This document shows positions 36,705 through 43,988 of a DNA stretch of 64,000 nucleotides, piece after piece. Source of the stretch: Komagataeibacter xylinus (GTDB lineage: Bacteria > Pseudomonadota > Alphaproteobacteria > Acetobacterales > Acetobacteraceae); NCBI RefSeq assembly GCF_009834365.1, contig NZ_CP041348.1:1233501-1297500 (forward strand), given 5' to 3'. A program made the translations under genes and the position numbers. Every line of letters begins with the position of its first letter. Positions within the stretch are counted from its first letter, which is position 1. A model generated the notes under the pieces. That model made no database searches, was not told where the DNA came from, and worked only from the letters and a program-made list of their open reading frames with translations.

Positions 36705-36820
36705 TTAAACAGCGTTGTGTGTTGATGAAACATTATAAAAATAGAGAAACAGTCAACATCAAACACTGTTGACTATGAAGGAGAAAACATAAGGAAAGGT
36801 CAAGCGGGAACGCTGTTGAC
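36705..36820. repeat. Dyad array A (three sites, 47-bp period)
   Basis: Three 22-bp dyads with 7-bp arms and 8-bp centres occur at 36705-36726 (TTAAACA/TGTTGAT, weak), 36752-36773 (GTCAACA/TGTTGAC, perfect) and 36799-36820 (GTCAAGC/TGTTGAC). Their centres are exactly 47 bp apart. The last site overlaps the 3' end of the gene at 36800. Array B at 37843-37911 repeats the pattern. Confidence 0.72.
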
Positions 36821-37219
36821 TGCTTCCTGATTTTTCTGTTGGCGTGACTTCCTGCGAACAACCTTGCTGACAGCCTCTTTCAACGCATAGGCATGGTTTT
36901 TGAGTTCTGCGAGGTCTTCAGGATTGTCCTGGATAACATCCAGCAGGGTTTCAAGGTCTTTGAAGATATTCGGCAGGGTTGTAATCTGTCTCCTGACACG
37001 TTCCCTGTTTACGGCTTCACTGGTGACACGCCACCATTCCAGAACTTCGGCTTTTTCCTGCTTGGTGCATTTATCCAGAATGTCACGGGAAACCATGGAA
37101 TAGTAGCAGGGGAAAGTGCCAAGGGTTTCCTTGATGGCTCGTTTCTTTTCAGGGCTGTATGTCCAACGACTGATTTCCCATTTGGGTCTGGCTTTGTTCT
37201 CTAATAATCGAAATTGCAT
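36800..37219 (-). CDS. Unknown island protein
   Basis: The 139-residue protein starts MQFRLLENKARPKWEISRW behind a perfect AAGGAG eight nt upstream. It is charged and helical (DILDKCTKQEKAEVLEWWRVTSEAVNRERVRRQ, then DNPEDLAELKNHAYALKEAV) with a basic tail (RRKSRQQKNQ). No membrane segment or recognised domain is seen. The tail region overlaps a site of dyad array A. Confidence 0.62.
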   Translation of the reverse strand: MQFRLLENKARPKWEISRWTYSPEKKRAIKETLGTFPCYYSMVSRDILDKCTKQEKAEVLEWWRVTSEAVNRERVRRQITTLPNIFKDLETLLDVIQDNPEDLAELKNHAYALKEAVSKVVRRKSRQQKNQEAVNSVPA

Positions 37220-37295
37220 GATTAAAATCTCCTTATAAAATGACTGAAAAACTCCTTATGAATTTTGTCTGTTTGAATGGTGAAGGGTAAGGGAA

Positions 37296-37697
37296 TTAGC
37301 GTTTCTTTTTTGTGATTTCCACGACAACAGAGGCTTTCTGATGTGAAGCCTTGGGGAGCGTCAAAGTTCTGCGTTCCGGCTTCTGGGCCTTGGTCTGTTC
37401 TTTTTTACGCTTTTTGTTTTCTATGGAATGAGCAGAAAATATGCCTCCATCTGGAAAAATATTGAACAGCCATTGCTTGTGAGTGCCATCCAGATTGGCC
37501 TTGTAAAAAGTAAGCTTGTCGTTGCTCACATAGCAATACATCTGTTTTCCATCATCCAGTGTGACGCAAAATGTCTTGTCGGACTTGCCCCCCTCTGGTG
37601 TCGCTTCAAAGAACGCATTGCCTTCATTCAGCACTTTACGTTCCTGGAAATTGAGCAGACCAAACGATGTAAATGATGCTTTTTTGGCTTTTTCCAT
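37296..37697 (-). CDS. Unknown island protein
   Basis: The 133-residue protein starts MEKAKKASFTSFGLLNFQE behind AAAGGAG. The first 95 residues read as a small beta-rich domain (FCVTLDDGKQMYCYVSNDKLTFYKANLDG). The rest is a Lys/Arg-rich, probably disordered tail. I recognise no family. It lies 76 bp upstream of the gene at 36800 on the same strand; dyad array B lies upstream of its start. Confidence 0.6.
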   Translation of the reverse strand: MEKAKKASFTSFGLLNFQERKVLNEGNAFFEATPEGGKSDKTFCVTLDDGKQMYCYVSNDKLTFYKANLDGTHKQWLFNIFPDGGIFSAHSIENKKRKKEQTKAQKPERRTLTLPKASHQKASVVVEITKKKR

Positions 37698-37842
37698 AAT
37701 ATCGCTCCTTTAAATTATGTTGTTTTATTATTAAATATTAACATAATATTGCGTATAAAATCAAGTATAATGTTGGCATATATTTATAAATATCGTATTT
37801 TATTATTTATGTTGAATGGTTATTATGTTTTTTTGTGAAATG

Positions 37843-37911
37843 GTCAACAGGGTTTTGTGTTGACTATGAGAAGAAAAAATAGTGCGTTACTCAACGTAAA
37901 AACCTGTTGAG
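37843..37911. repeat. Dyad array B (two sites, 47-bp period)
   Basis: GTCAACA/TGTTGAC with an 8-bp centre (37843-37864, perfect) and CTCAACG/TGTTGAG with an 8-bp centre (37890-37911) have centres exactly 47 bp apart. The base run TATGA directly follows the perfect site here and in array A. A lone TGTTGAA half site lies 48 bp further left. Confidence 0.72.
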
Positions 37912-38115
37912 CAATGGAGATAAAAAGGGAAATCATGCCAAAATCCAGAGAAACCAAGGTTCTGGAAAAAACCGGCATATTCATCACGCGGGATAGCTCG
38001 GAAAACACGACATAAGACATATGGAGCAACGAAAAACCTTTAAGGGGTAGGATTATATACCTGAAAGGTTAAATGCTTATGATGTGGCAATTCTGAGCGT
38101 TTCCATGCGATGTGT

Positions 38116-38134
38116 GATTATATGTAGGGACACA
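38116..38134 (+). repeat. 19-bp direct repeat, copy 1
   Basis: GATTATATGTAGGGACACA recurs exactly at 38475-38493 in the same orientation. The copies bracket the C-rich run and three inverted repeats. Confidence 0.75.
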
Positions 38135-38474
38135 ACCAGTCTCACAAAAAGCCAAACCGATACTTTGGTCAAAAAATCGAAAAAATCCCCCCGGACCCCC
38201 GGTCACTATGTGACCTAAGATTAAACCTTACTTCACTAGCGTAATGGGCATCGCTTCGCTCATTGCCCTGTTTTATTCTTTTCAAGCGTGGAACTGTTTT
38301 TTTTTTAGGTTTATCCTTTAGTCGCTTCGCATACGCTACGCTTGAGGTTTTGTTGGTTCCTAAGCAAAACGCTTTAATTTACTGTTTTCCAATATATGCG
38401 TTTTGCTGGTTGTAAGGTTTCCATGTATAAAAATTATTGGAAACCCGCAAAGCGATTAATCTCAGGGCTACGCA

Positions 38475-38493
38475 GATTATATGTAGGGACACA
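38475..38493 (+). repeat. 19-bp direct repeat, copy 2
   Basis: This is an exact second copy of GATTATATGTAGGGACACA, 359 bp after the first and about 55 bp before the start of the gene at 38547. Confidence 0.75.
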
Positions 38494-38546
38494 CTTGCGA
38501 CATTATTAAAATGTTGGTGGCAGAGGTAATGTGAAGGAGAGTTATT

Positions 38547-39410
38547 GTGACGGAAACGCAAAAAACAAAATTTCATGAGTGTGGTTTTTTGTCAGATGAA
38601 GTTGAAGAAGAAAAGTGGAAAATAAAAAAACATTACGAAAAAGAGTTTGTTGCATTATATGAGTTAAATACATTTCTGATGGACGTGTGTAGAGATTTGC
38701 ATCCGAGTAATTCTAGGAAAGAATTGATATCAAACATCATAGCAATTAGATTTTGTCAAAGTTTTCAGTCTTCTGTAATACTCCTAAACTATGCTATAAA
38801 CGCAGATTCATATTCTATAATAAGGAATATGCAGGAGTGTTATTTGGCTCTTGCCTGTCTTCTCAAAGATGAGGATTTTTTCATAAAAATTGGAGATTAT
38901 GATGAGACGAAATTCAAAAAAGAAATGATTTTATTCATGGAACGAAATGCTTTTTTCGATACCATCACAAAAGGTTTGGAGAAGAAATTCAATAAATTAA
39001 AATCTGATCTTGATAAAACTCTCAATGATTTCGATATTAAATCTAAAACATGTGCATCTGTTTTCTACGACAAAACAAAAGATGAACCTCAGAGTCAATC
39101 CATTTATTATGATTACAAGATGATATCAAACACTAAATGTCATATTTCTGTTAATTCATTTTTGAATAATTTTGAGATTAAAGATGGTAATTCATATATA
39201 AAATTTAGAGGCATAAATATTGATGAAATGCAGTCTTCAGTAAAAAGAATTATTGATGTCTGCACATTTTTCATATTGAGGTTGGATGATGCTTTTTTGA
39301 ATAAAAAATATGGAGAGAAGGTAGTTCCTATCGCTGAGGCATTATACAAATATTATATTAAGAAAGATGTTCTGGTGAGCAAAGATGATTTTATTAAAAA
39401 GACAGGATAA
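38547..39410 (+). CDS. Unknown helical protein, DUF5677-like
   Basis: The 287-residue protein starts at GTG 38547 behind GAAGGAG. It is Lys/Ile/Asn-rich, from a strikingly AT-rich gene even for the island, which points to a separate, recent origin. The centre (FCQSFQSSVILLNYAINADSYSIIRNMQECYLALACLLKD) looks like the helical core of DUF5677 proteins, whose function is unknown; this match is tentative. It is the only long plus-strand gene left of the rep locus and is convergent with it (11 bp apart), as a cargo gene would be. Confidence 0.55.
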   Translation: MTETQKTKFHECGFLSDEVEEEKWKIKKHYEKEFVALYELNTFLMDVCRDLHPSNSRKELISNIIAIRFCQSFQSSVILLNYAINADSYSIIRNMQECYLALACLLKDEDFFIKIGDYDETKFKKEMILFMERNAFFDTITKGLEKKFNKLKSDLDKTLNDFDIKSKTCASVFYDKTKDEPQSQSIYYDYKMISNTKCHISVNSFLNNFEIKDGNSYIKFRGINIDEMQSSVKRIIDVCTFFILRLDDAFLNKKYGEKVVPIAEALYKYYIKKDVLVSKDDFIKKTG

Positions 39411-39421
39411 TTTTTATCTAT

Positions 39422-40804
39422 CTACAGCTTCCCTTTTTCTCTCCAACGTTCCCAAGTTCTGCGACATACACCATGGGCTAACCAAGGTTTTGTGGCAGAT
39501 AAATTATTTTTCTCCAACCATTCCACACGCTCCATAACACCTGCCTCTCTGCGTTTGTGCATGGTGTTTTCCCTGTCTCTCCTGCGTTTCTCGTCCTTGT
39601 CGATTAACACCTTGAGATTGAAATTTCGCATATCATCAGAGGTAATGCCAAGCCTGTCGATAATGGTCTGTGTTCTGTAGCGATAGGCTCCCTTGCGATG
39701 AAGTCCGGCTTCCTCGTTCCTTTTACGTTCTTCTTCGGTCATATTGGCAACCTGCTTGGCTTTCTTGAGCAGAGTGGACGAATGAGCCAGCAGGTTTCTT
39801 TTGTCATTCACATAGGAAGCAGGAAGGATGAGACCAGCCCATGTTTTGATTTCCGGCCATAGCTGTTGGGAGGGGATGATATTGCCAAGCATGGAAGCCC
39901 CGATATGGGCATACATGTCAGGGCCAGCCACATGCCCTGATTCCTCACAGTAAGGAATGACACCCCCATATTTTTTGTCTGCTATGGTCCTGATGTCCTC
40001 CACAACACGCCATGACCAGTCAAACCTGTTGAATGCCTTGCGGTTGCCAGCCTTGAGCCTTTCCCTGGTTTTCTCACGTGCCAGATGAATGACCTGTCCC
40101 TTGGCTTCATAGCGTTGCTTCTGGGCTTCTCTCCATTCGCGTATCTGCTCAAGAGAATAGGGTAGAACCTCGTCTGCAAAATCATCAAAAACATAGGTCA
40201 TGGCATGACCATCCCTGTCAGTCTGGTGCAACAGTTCCACCGGCTGGTTGTTCTTGCTGTTCAGGGTTCCCACAACACGCAGGATTCTGGATACGTCCAC
40301 ACAGGCAGGGTCTGCACCAAGTGGGGCAAACAGGGACACAAGCTGTTTGTTGAGGGCTACAGCACGTCCTACAGCTTCTCTTGGGATGGGGGAGGCCCAA
40401 TACCACTTGAGATAAATGCCACGCCCTGATGAGATAATGGCAGAAGGAACAGGAATAAAATTGTCATCACAATAGGAGAGGATGCTTTGCGCCTTCTGCT
40501 GTTTGGTCATCCAATCGGGAAAGAACTCTGTCTTGTAGCAGTCGATATCCACATAGGCGTGTGTCATGGTTTCTATGAATAGGGCACGTCTGCATGGTCT
40601 GGAAAAGAAGCCCTGAGCCATGTAGGTATCCCTGTCATTGGCGATATGGGACAGGACAAACTCAAGCTGATCCAGCTTGTAGGCTTTCTGGGTCATATGC
40701 CCATTATTGATACGATTGAGAGTGAAAAAGGCTTGCCCATTATAGGGTAATATTCTGTCTTCACTTGGGTCTGTATAAATGTTTTTCTTTAAAATTGCGC
40801 CCAT
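39422..40804 (-). CDS. Plasmid replication protein with AEP-type primase domain
   Basis: The 460-residue protein has the archaeo-eukaryotic primase pattern: HAYVDIDCYK (D86 and D88), SAIISSGRGIYLKWYW (S126, G127, R128, G129) and DVSRILRVVGTLNSKNN (about 170-186). The C-terminal part is helical and basic and ends in a putative helix-turn-helix (ATKPWLAHGVCRRTWERWREKGKL). AAAGGAG precedes the ATG. It would start replication of the excised circle. Two antisense-RNA-like units lie in its leader region. Confidence 0.75.
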   Translation of the reverse strand: MGAILKKNIYTDPSEDRILPYNGQAFFTLNRINNGHMTQKAYKLDQLEFVLSHIANDRDTYMAQGFFSRPCRRALFIETMTHAYVDIDCYKTEFFPDWMTKQQKAQSILSYCDDNFIPVPSAIISSGRGIYLKWYWASPIPREAVGRAVALNKQLVSLFAPLGADPACVDVSRILRVVGTLNSKNNQPVELLHQTDRDGHAMTYVFDDFADEVLPYSLEQIREWREAQKQRYEAKGQVIHLAREKTRERLKAGNRKAFNRFDWSWRVVEDIRTIADKKYGGVIPYCEESGHVAGPDMYAHIGASMLGNIIPSQQLWPEIKTWAGLILPASYVNDKRNLLAHSSTLLKKAKQVANMTEEERKRNEEAGLHRKGAYRYRTQTIIDRLGITSDDMRNFNLKVLIDKDEKRRRDRENTMHKRREAGVMERVEWLEKNNLSATKPWLAHGVCRRTWERWREKGKL

Positions 40805-40861
40805 AAAATTTTTCTCCTTTAATAATGATGGAGAAAAACTTCCAATAACTACATTTTTTAC

Positions 40862-40890
40862 TTGACTAATTCATTGAGTTGCTACATAAT
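40862..40890 (+). promoter_or_regulatory. Strong sigma-70-type promoter facing away from rep
   Basis: TTGACT (40862-40867), a 17-nt spacer and CATAAT (40885-40890) face the plus strand, opposite to rep. It is the best-matching promoter I found in the window and points into the first terminator unit. Confidence 0.75.
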
Positions 40891-40896
40891 CAATTT

Positions 40897-40975
40897 ATAA
40901 AAAATAGTGTGTATTTTTGGGGTTTACTCCACCGTGGTTATGAAAGTCAGATGTTGTTGCATCTGGCTTTTTTCT
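40897..40975 (+). ncRNA. Putative antisense (countertranscript) RNA to the rep leader
   Basis: The transcript would start about 7 nt after the promoter and end at the hairpin AAAGTCAGATG-TTGTTG-CATCTGGCTTT with a T run (40943-40973). It would be about 77 nt long, and complementary to rep mRNA if that mRNA starts further upstream. Plasmid copy-number control by such RNAs is well known in other plasmids; here it is inferred from position, promoter and terminator. Confidence 0.6.
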
Positions 40976-41092
40976 TATTAAAGCATAAATGATAGAAATA
41001 TTTCAATATAAAAATAATATTCCTATTTTATTTCGTTTTTATTTATGTATTAAATCATACAGACCATAGTGAGCTTATGCAAAAGCAGTGGT

Positions 41093-41155
41093 TCGATGGA
41101 GTAGTTCCCCATCGTTGGTTTCAAAGTCAGATTCTCATAAGTCTGGCTTTTTTGT
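41093..41155 (+). ncRNA. Second unit resembling the antisense RNA
   Basis: GATGG-AGTAGTT-CCCATC forms a first hairpin. CGTTGGTTTCAAAGTCAGA then leads into the terminator AAAGTCAGA / TCTGGCTTT with a T run (41123-41153), matching the end of the first unit almost base for base. I see no clear promoter for it. It may be a duplicated regulator or the terminator of a transcript begun further left. Confidence 0.45.
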
Positions 41156-41280
41156 TGTCCAGATTTCAGGACATCCTTTGTTAAACTGGCTGTTGAGCCA
41201 TTCCTTACAATGTCCAGTCTTCCTTGCCTGTATTCCTGTCATACTGGTTGGACAGGTCTGTTCAACAGGGAAGGAAACAT

Positions 41281-41613
41281 ATGGAAGACACTACGAAAAC
41301 ATGGGGCATCAGGGGGATTTCTGCTGATGTCAGGCAAGCTGTCATTACACAGAGCCAGAAGCAGGGCATGAAAGCCGGAGAGTGGCTGACATTGGCTATT
41401 CTGGAAAAAATCAGACAGGACAGAAATGCAGGCAAAGCCCTAGTGGCTTCCAATGGGAAACCTGCTGTCAGTGCAGAGGATACCTCTGCTGTTCTGGCTT
41501 TGCTGGAACGTCTTCAGGGTATGGGAATTGAACCTACTGACAGAATGAAGAAGCAGGCCACCATGCTGGTCAGGAAGTGCATATTATCTATAAAAAAAAT
41601 AACATTGGCATAA
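41281..41613 (+). CDS. Small island protein, possible ribbon-helix-helix DNA-binding protein
   Basis: The 110-residue protein starts MEDTTKTWGIRGISADV behind GGAAGGAAAC. The segment GISADVRQAVITQSQKQGMKAGEWLTLAILEKI resembles the strand-helix-helix of RHH/CopG-like plasmid regulators. A second helical part (AVLALLERLQGMGI) follows. It lies beside the rep control region, so it may regulate replication or bind the 47-bp dyads; neither is shown. Confidence 0.6.
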   Translation: MEDTTKTWGIRGISADVRQAVITQSQKQGMKAGEWLTLAILEKIRQDRNAGKALVASNGKPAVSAEDTSAVLALLERLQGMGIEPTDRMKKQATMLVRKCILSIKKITLA

Positions 41614-41702
41614 TATACATATCAGCTATGTTTCATTGTATATGAGAAATTTTACAATTTTGTATAGCGTGTAAATCTTCCAAAATTAAGGAGTGATTAT
41701 CA

Positions 41703-41882
41703 ATGTCTATTTCCGATGATTGTGTGAGCCTTAAGAAAAATCTTGAGCATGTTTATGATATGGAAAAGTTTGTAAATGAGATGATGCGTAAAGGAATTGT
41801 TAATGGATGGGATGGCGTTTTAGAGAAATTTCAAGAAGCTAAAGAAGAAATTACGAAACGTATGAAAAAGCTTGGCTGTTAA
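41703..41882 (+). CDS. 59-residue island protein of unknown function
   Basis: A short frame starts at ATG 41703 (MSISDDCVSLKKNLEH) behind AAGGAGTG and ends in TAA, followed within 7 bp by a strong terminator. The product is acidic to basic, helical and soluble, with KFQEAKEEITKRMKKLGC at the end. The good ribosome-binding site and matching terminator support a real gene. Confidence 0.6.
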   Translation: MSISDDCVSLKKNLEHVYDMEKFVNEMMRKGIVNGWDGVLEKFQEAKEEITKRMKKLGC

Positions 41883-41888
41883 TGTGAG

Positions 41889-41917
41889 TAATGTGGGGGT
41901 ATCCCCACATTATTTTT
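41889..41917 (+). terminator. Intrinsic terminator between the small gene and the integrase
   Basis: TAATGTGGGG-GTAT-CCCCACATTA is a perfect 10-bp stem with T5 on the right and an AT-rich left side. It probably works in both directions for the converging transcripts. Confidence 0.85.
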
Positions 41918-41921
41918 CATC

Positions 41922-43520
41922 TTATTTCATTTTTCCGACAAACAAATTTCCCACATCCCAAAACTCAGGATATTTCACGCTTTCTGCAACTTTTTTGAGG
42001 TTCACAATATCCACATCATCAAAGTAGACCGTGCTCCCTACTGACTTGTCGTGGCTTTCATGTCCCAGAAAGTCATCAATCCAAGATTCACGTAACCCAC
42101 CCTCGCCATGCTCATGAATGTTCCTGAGTTTGGTAGACACATTATGCCGGAAGGAATGGAACACCACGCTCCTGCCAATACCAAGGCGTGATTTGAACTT
42201 GCTGAAATCCCTCTGGAAGTGAGCAGAACGCTTGTTGTCCTGCCCCTTAAAATCGATGTCATGGAACAGGTAGTGACGCTTCTGGTTCATGGCTCTTTGG
42301 GCAAGGTCTAGCAATCCGGCTTCCTGTAAGGCCGTGCAGATGGGAACGACACGTTTCCCGGCTTCAGTCTTCGCACTCCATTCTGTCCAGGGTTTTCCTT
42401 TCAGGGCAGGGTGGTCCTGCACCAGAATGCAGGGAATACCTTGAATCTCCTGAATGTCCTGCGGTCTTAGACGACAGATTTCTTCCAGTCGCATCCCTGT
42501 GTAAGAGGCAATTCCCACAATCATGGAGGCTGTCTTATGGCTGATGGTGCCAAACTGCCAGGGCTGGCCTGCAATGGTCTTTAAGTCGCTGTCACTCCAG
42601 CGCACACGATTGGTTTTGGACTTTGTGTCAAACTGCCAGCCACCTGTGAACACGTTGCGGTCCACAAGGTCACGCAAAAGGAAATGCTTCCAAAGCCCGG
42701 AAAGCTTGGTGAAATGGTTTTTGACTGACTTCCCGGAGATACGGGCCAGCTTGCGTTTCTTCGCATCTGCCACAAATTCCTGAACTGTCCGGGTGTCGTT
42801 ACGCTGTTTGCCGTAACTCTCCGGTAGCTGTTCCATCAGGGCTTTGAAATGCCCGATATCTGCCCCGGTATAATCTCGCATGGGTTTATCCCCACAGACT
42901 TCCAGAAAGCGTTTGAAGGTGCGTTCGTAGGATTTGACCACAGTGGATTTGACTGTGGTGTCTTTGCTTTCCAGGAAAATTTTAATCGCTTCTGAAAAAA
43001 GGGGAGAAGGTTTTTCCTTCGGAGCCAGAAAGGCTTTCATGTCCTTAATCTGGCTCTGGATATCCGTCAGGGCTGGAAGGCTGGCTTTGGTCTTTTTCAG
43101 GTCTGTGACAGTGCGTTCCAGCAGATGCACACTTCTGCCAGTCAGATTTCTGGCTTTCTCCAGCTTTTCCACCTGTTCCAGACTTTCCATGGAATGTCTG
43201 AGTCTCTGATGGTTATATTCCGTCTGTAAGGATGCAATCCTGTGCTGGTAGTCCTGAATAAGCAGGTCAAAGAGTTCCTGCGCGTCTTCAGGCAGTTCAT
43301 TCCTGATAAAATTTTCGTTTTCGCTGAGTTCTGTCTTGAGGTGCATTACGGAACGGAACAGCCTTTCGGTCTCTGCGAAAACTGCACACGCATATGGTTT
43401 GGCAACCTCGCGTTTGTTAGTGCCAAGGGAGAGCCATAGCTCCTTTTTGCCCACAATATCACGTATATGTGAAGGAACGGCCCTGCGGAAATGATACCCG
43501 GATTGGAGACGAATCAACAT
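41922..43520 (-). CDS. int: Tyrosine recombinase (integrase)
   Basis: The 532-residue protein has an N-terminal DUF6538-type start (MLIRLQSGYHFRRAVPSHIRDIVGKKELWLSLGT), a coiled-coil-rich middle, a SAM-like core-binding region (about 170-300) and the catalytic domain. Active-site residues are visible: Arg in YTGMRLEEICRL (about 341), Lys in KTEAGKRVVP (about 385), HSFRH (about 453), His in LGHES and the Tyr in STVYFDDVD (about 498). Its 5' end lies 95 bp from the 3' end of tRNA-Leu, as for integrases that use tRNA genes as targets. Confidence 0.92.
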   Translation of the reverse strand: MLIRLQSGYHFRRAVPSHIRDIVGKKELWLSLGTNKREVAKPYACAVFAETERLFRSVMHLKTELSENENFIRNELPEDAQELFDLLIQDYQHRIASLQTEYNHQRLRHSMESLEQVEKLEKARNLTGRSVHLLERTVTDLKKTKASLPALTDIQSQIKDMKAFLAPKEKPSPLFSEAIKIFLESKDTTVKSTVVKSYERTFKRFLEVCGDKPMRDYTGADIGHFKALMEQLPESYGKQRNDTRTVQEFVADAKKRKLARISGKSVKNHFTKLSGLWKHFLLRDLVDRNVFTGGWQFDTKSKTNRVRWSDSDLKTIAGQPWQFGTISHKTASMIVGIASYTGMRLEEICRLRPQDIQEIQGIPCILVQDHPALKGKPWTEWSAKTEAGKRVVPICTALQEAGLLDLAQRAMNQKRHYLFHDIDFKGQDNKRSAHFQRDFSKFKSRLGIGRSVVFHSFRHNVSTKLRNIHEHGEGGLRESWIDDFLGHESHDKSVGSTVYFDDVDIVNLKKVAESVKYPEFWDVGNLFVGKMK

Positions 43521-43615
43521 ACAGACGGCTCATTTTGTAGAAGCCGATTGTAGAAGGTTCGGCTTTTATGGTTGTGGAAAGACCATAAAAGTCAATTAAA
43601 TCAATATGTTATGAG

Positions 43616-43703
43616 TGGTGCGAACTGCGGGACTCGAACCCGCACGCCCAGTTACAGGCGCAAGATTTTAAGTCTCGTGCGTCTACCATTCCGCCAAGCT
43701 CGC
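43616..43703 (-). tRNA. tRNA-Leu (anticodon TAA)
   Basis: On the minus strand a complete class II tRNA is seen. It has acceptor arms GCGAGCT and AGTTCGC, discriminator A and an encoded CCA (43616-43618). The anticodon loop in GACTTAAAATC gives anticodon TAA, a long variable arm follows, and the T-arm is GCGGGTTCGAGTCCCGC. The island begins at its 3' end. Confidence 0.96.
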
Positions 43704-43988
43704 ATACGGAACCCTGTTTAGCATATACAGGACACAGCACAATCATTAGCCCTGATTTTATTGAATTGAGTTGTTGCCACCCTATTCATAAATTGTAGCT
43801 GCCTGAATCAGCTTATAAAGATCGGCCCATGTAATCTGATGAGGGCATGCTGGTCAAAAAAAGTATTGCGCCCTTCAAAACCGGGATCTTGAAGAAGAAT
43901 ATTTAACGCATTGCAGAAATCACGGGATGTCTCGATGGTGACATCCCGCCCAGTGCCGTGTGCGTCAGGCAGTCCGGCCGTAACCGGA
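43704..43988. other. 285-bp spacer between tRNA-Leu and the efflux operon
   Basis: I see no supported gene. A short minus-strand frame (43808-44029) overlaps the end of the outer-membrane gene and has no ribosome-binding site. The tRNA promoter must lie just right of 43703, but I cannot place it with confidence. Confidence 0.4.

Larger units (their letters stand above)
37698..38546. other. Non-coding block rich in repeats (possible replication or partition region)
   Basis: About 850 bp without a convincing gene contains dyad array B, two copies of a 19-bp direct repeat, the palindrome GGTCAC-TAT-GTGACC (38201-38215), and two perfect inverted repeats: AGCAAAACGC/GCGTTTTGCT (38363-38372 and 38398-38407) and GGTTTCCA/TGGAAACC (38416-38423 and 38438-38445). 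A C-rich run (CCCCCCGGACCCCCGG) lies at about 38187-38202. The density of symmetric elements suggests an origin or centromere. Confidence 0.55.
33675..43615. mobile_element. Integrated mobilizable plasmid-like island at tRNA-Leu
   Basis: The island is AT-richer than both flanks and ends on the right at the 3' end of tRNA-Leu(TAA), directly beside a tyrosine recombinase gene. It carries a replication primase with antisense control units, a relaxase, a MobC-like protein and small genes with similar AAGGAG leaders. This is the gene set of a mobilizable plasmid plus an integrase. The left end is an IS5-family element. I could not find a second copy of the tRNA 3' end near it, so the left attachment site may have been lost. 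Confidence 0.75.

Noticed and set aside
40897..41155. tRNA-like or riboswitch structure upstream of rep
   Set aside because: No aptamer consensus is recognisable, and the hairpins end in T runs on the strand opposite to rep, which suits antisense RNAs better.
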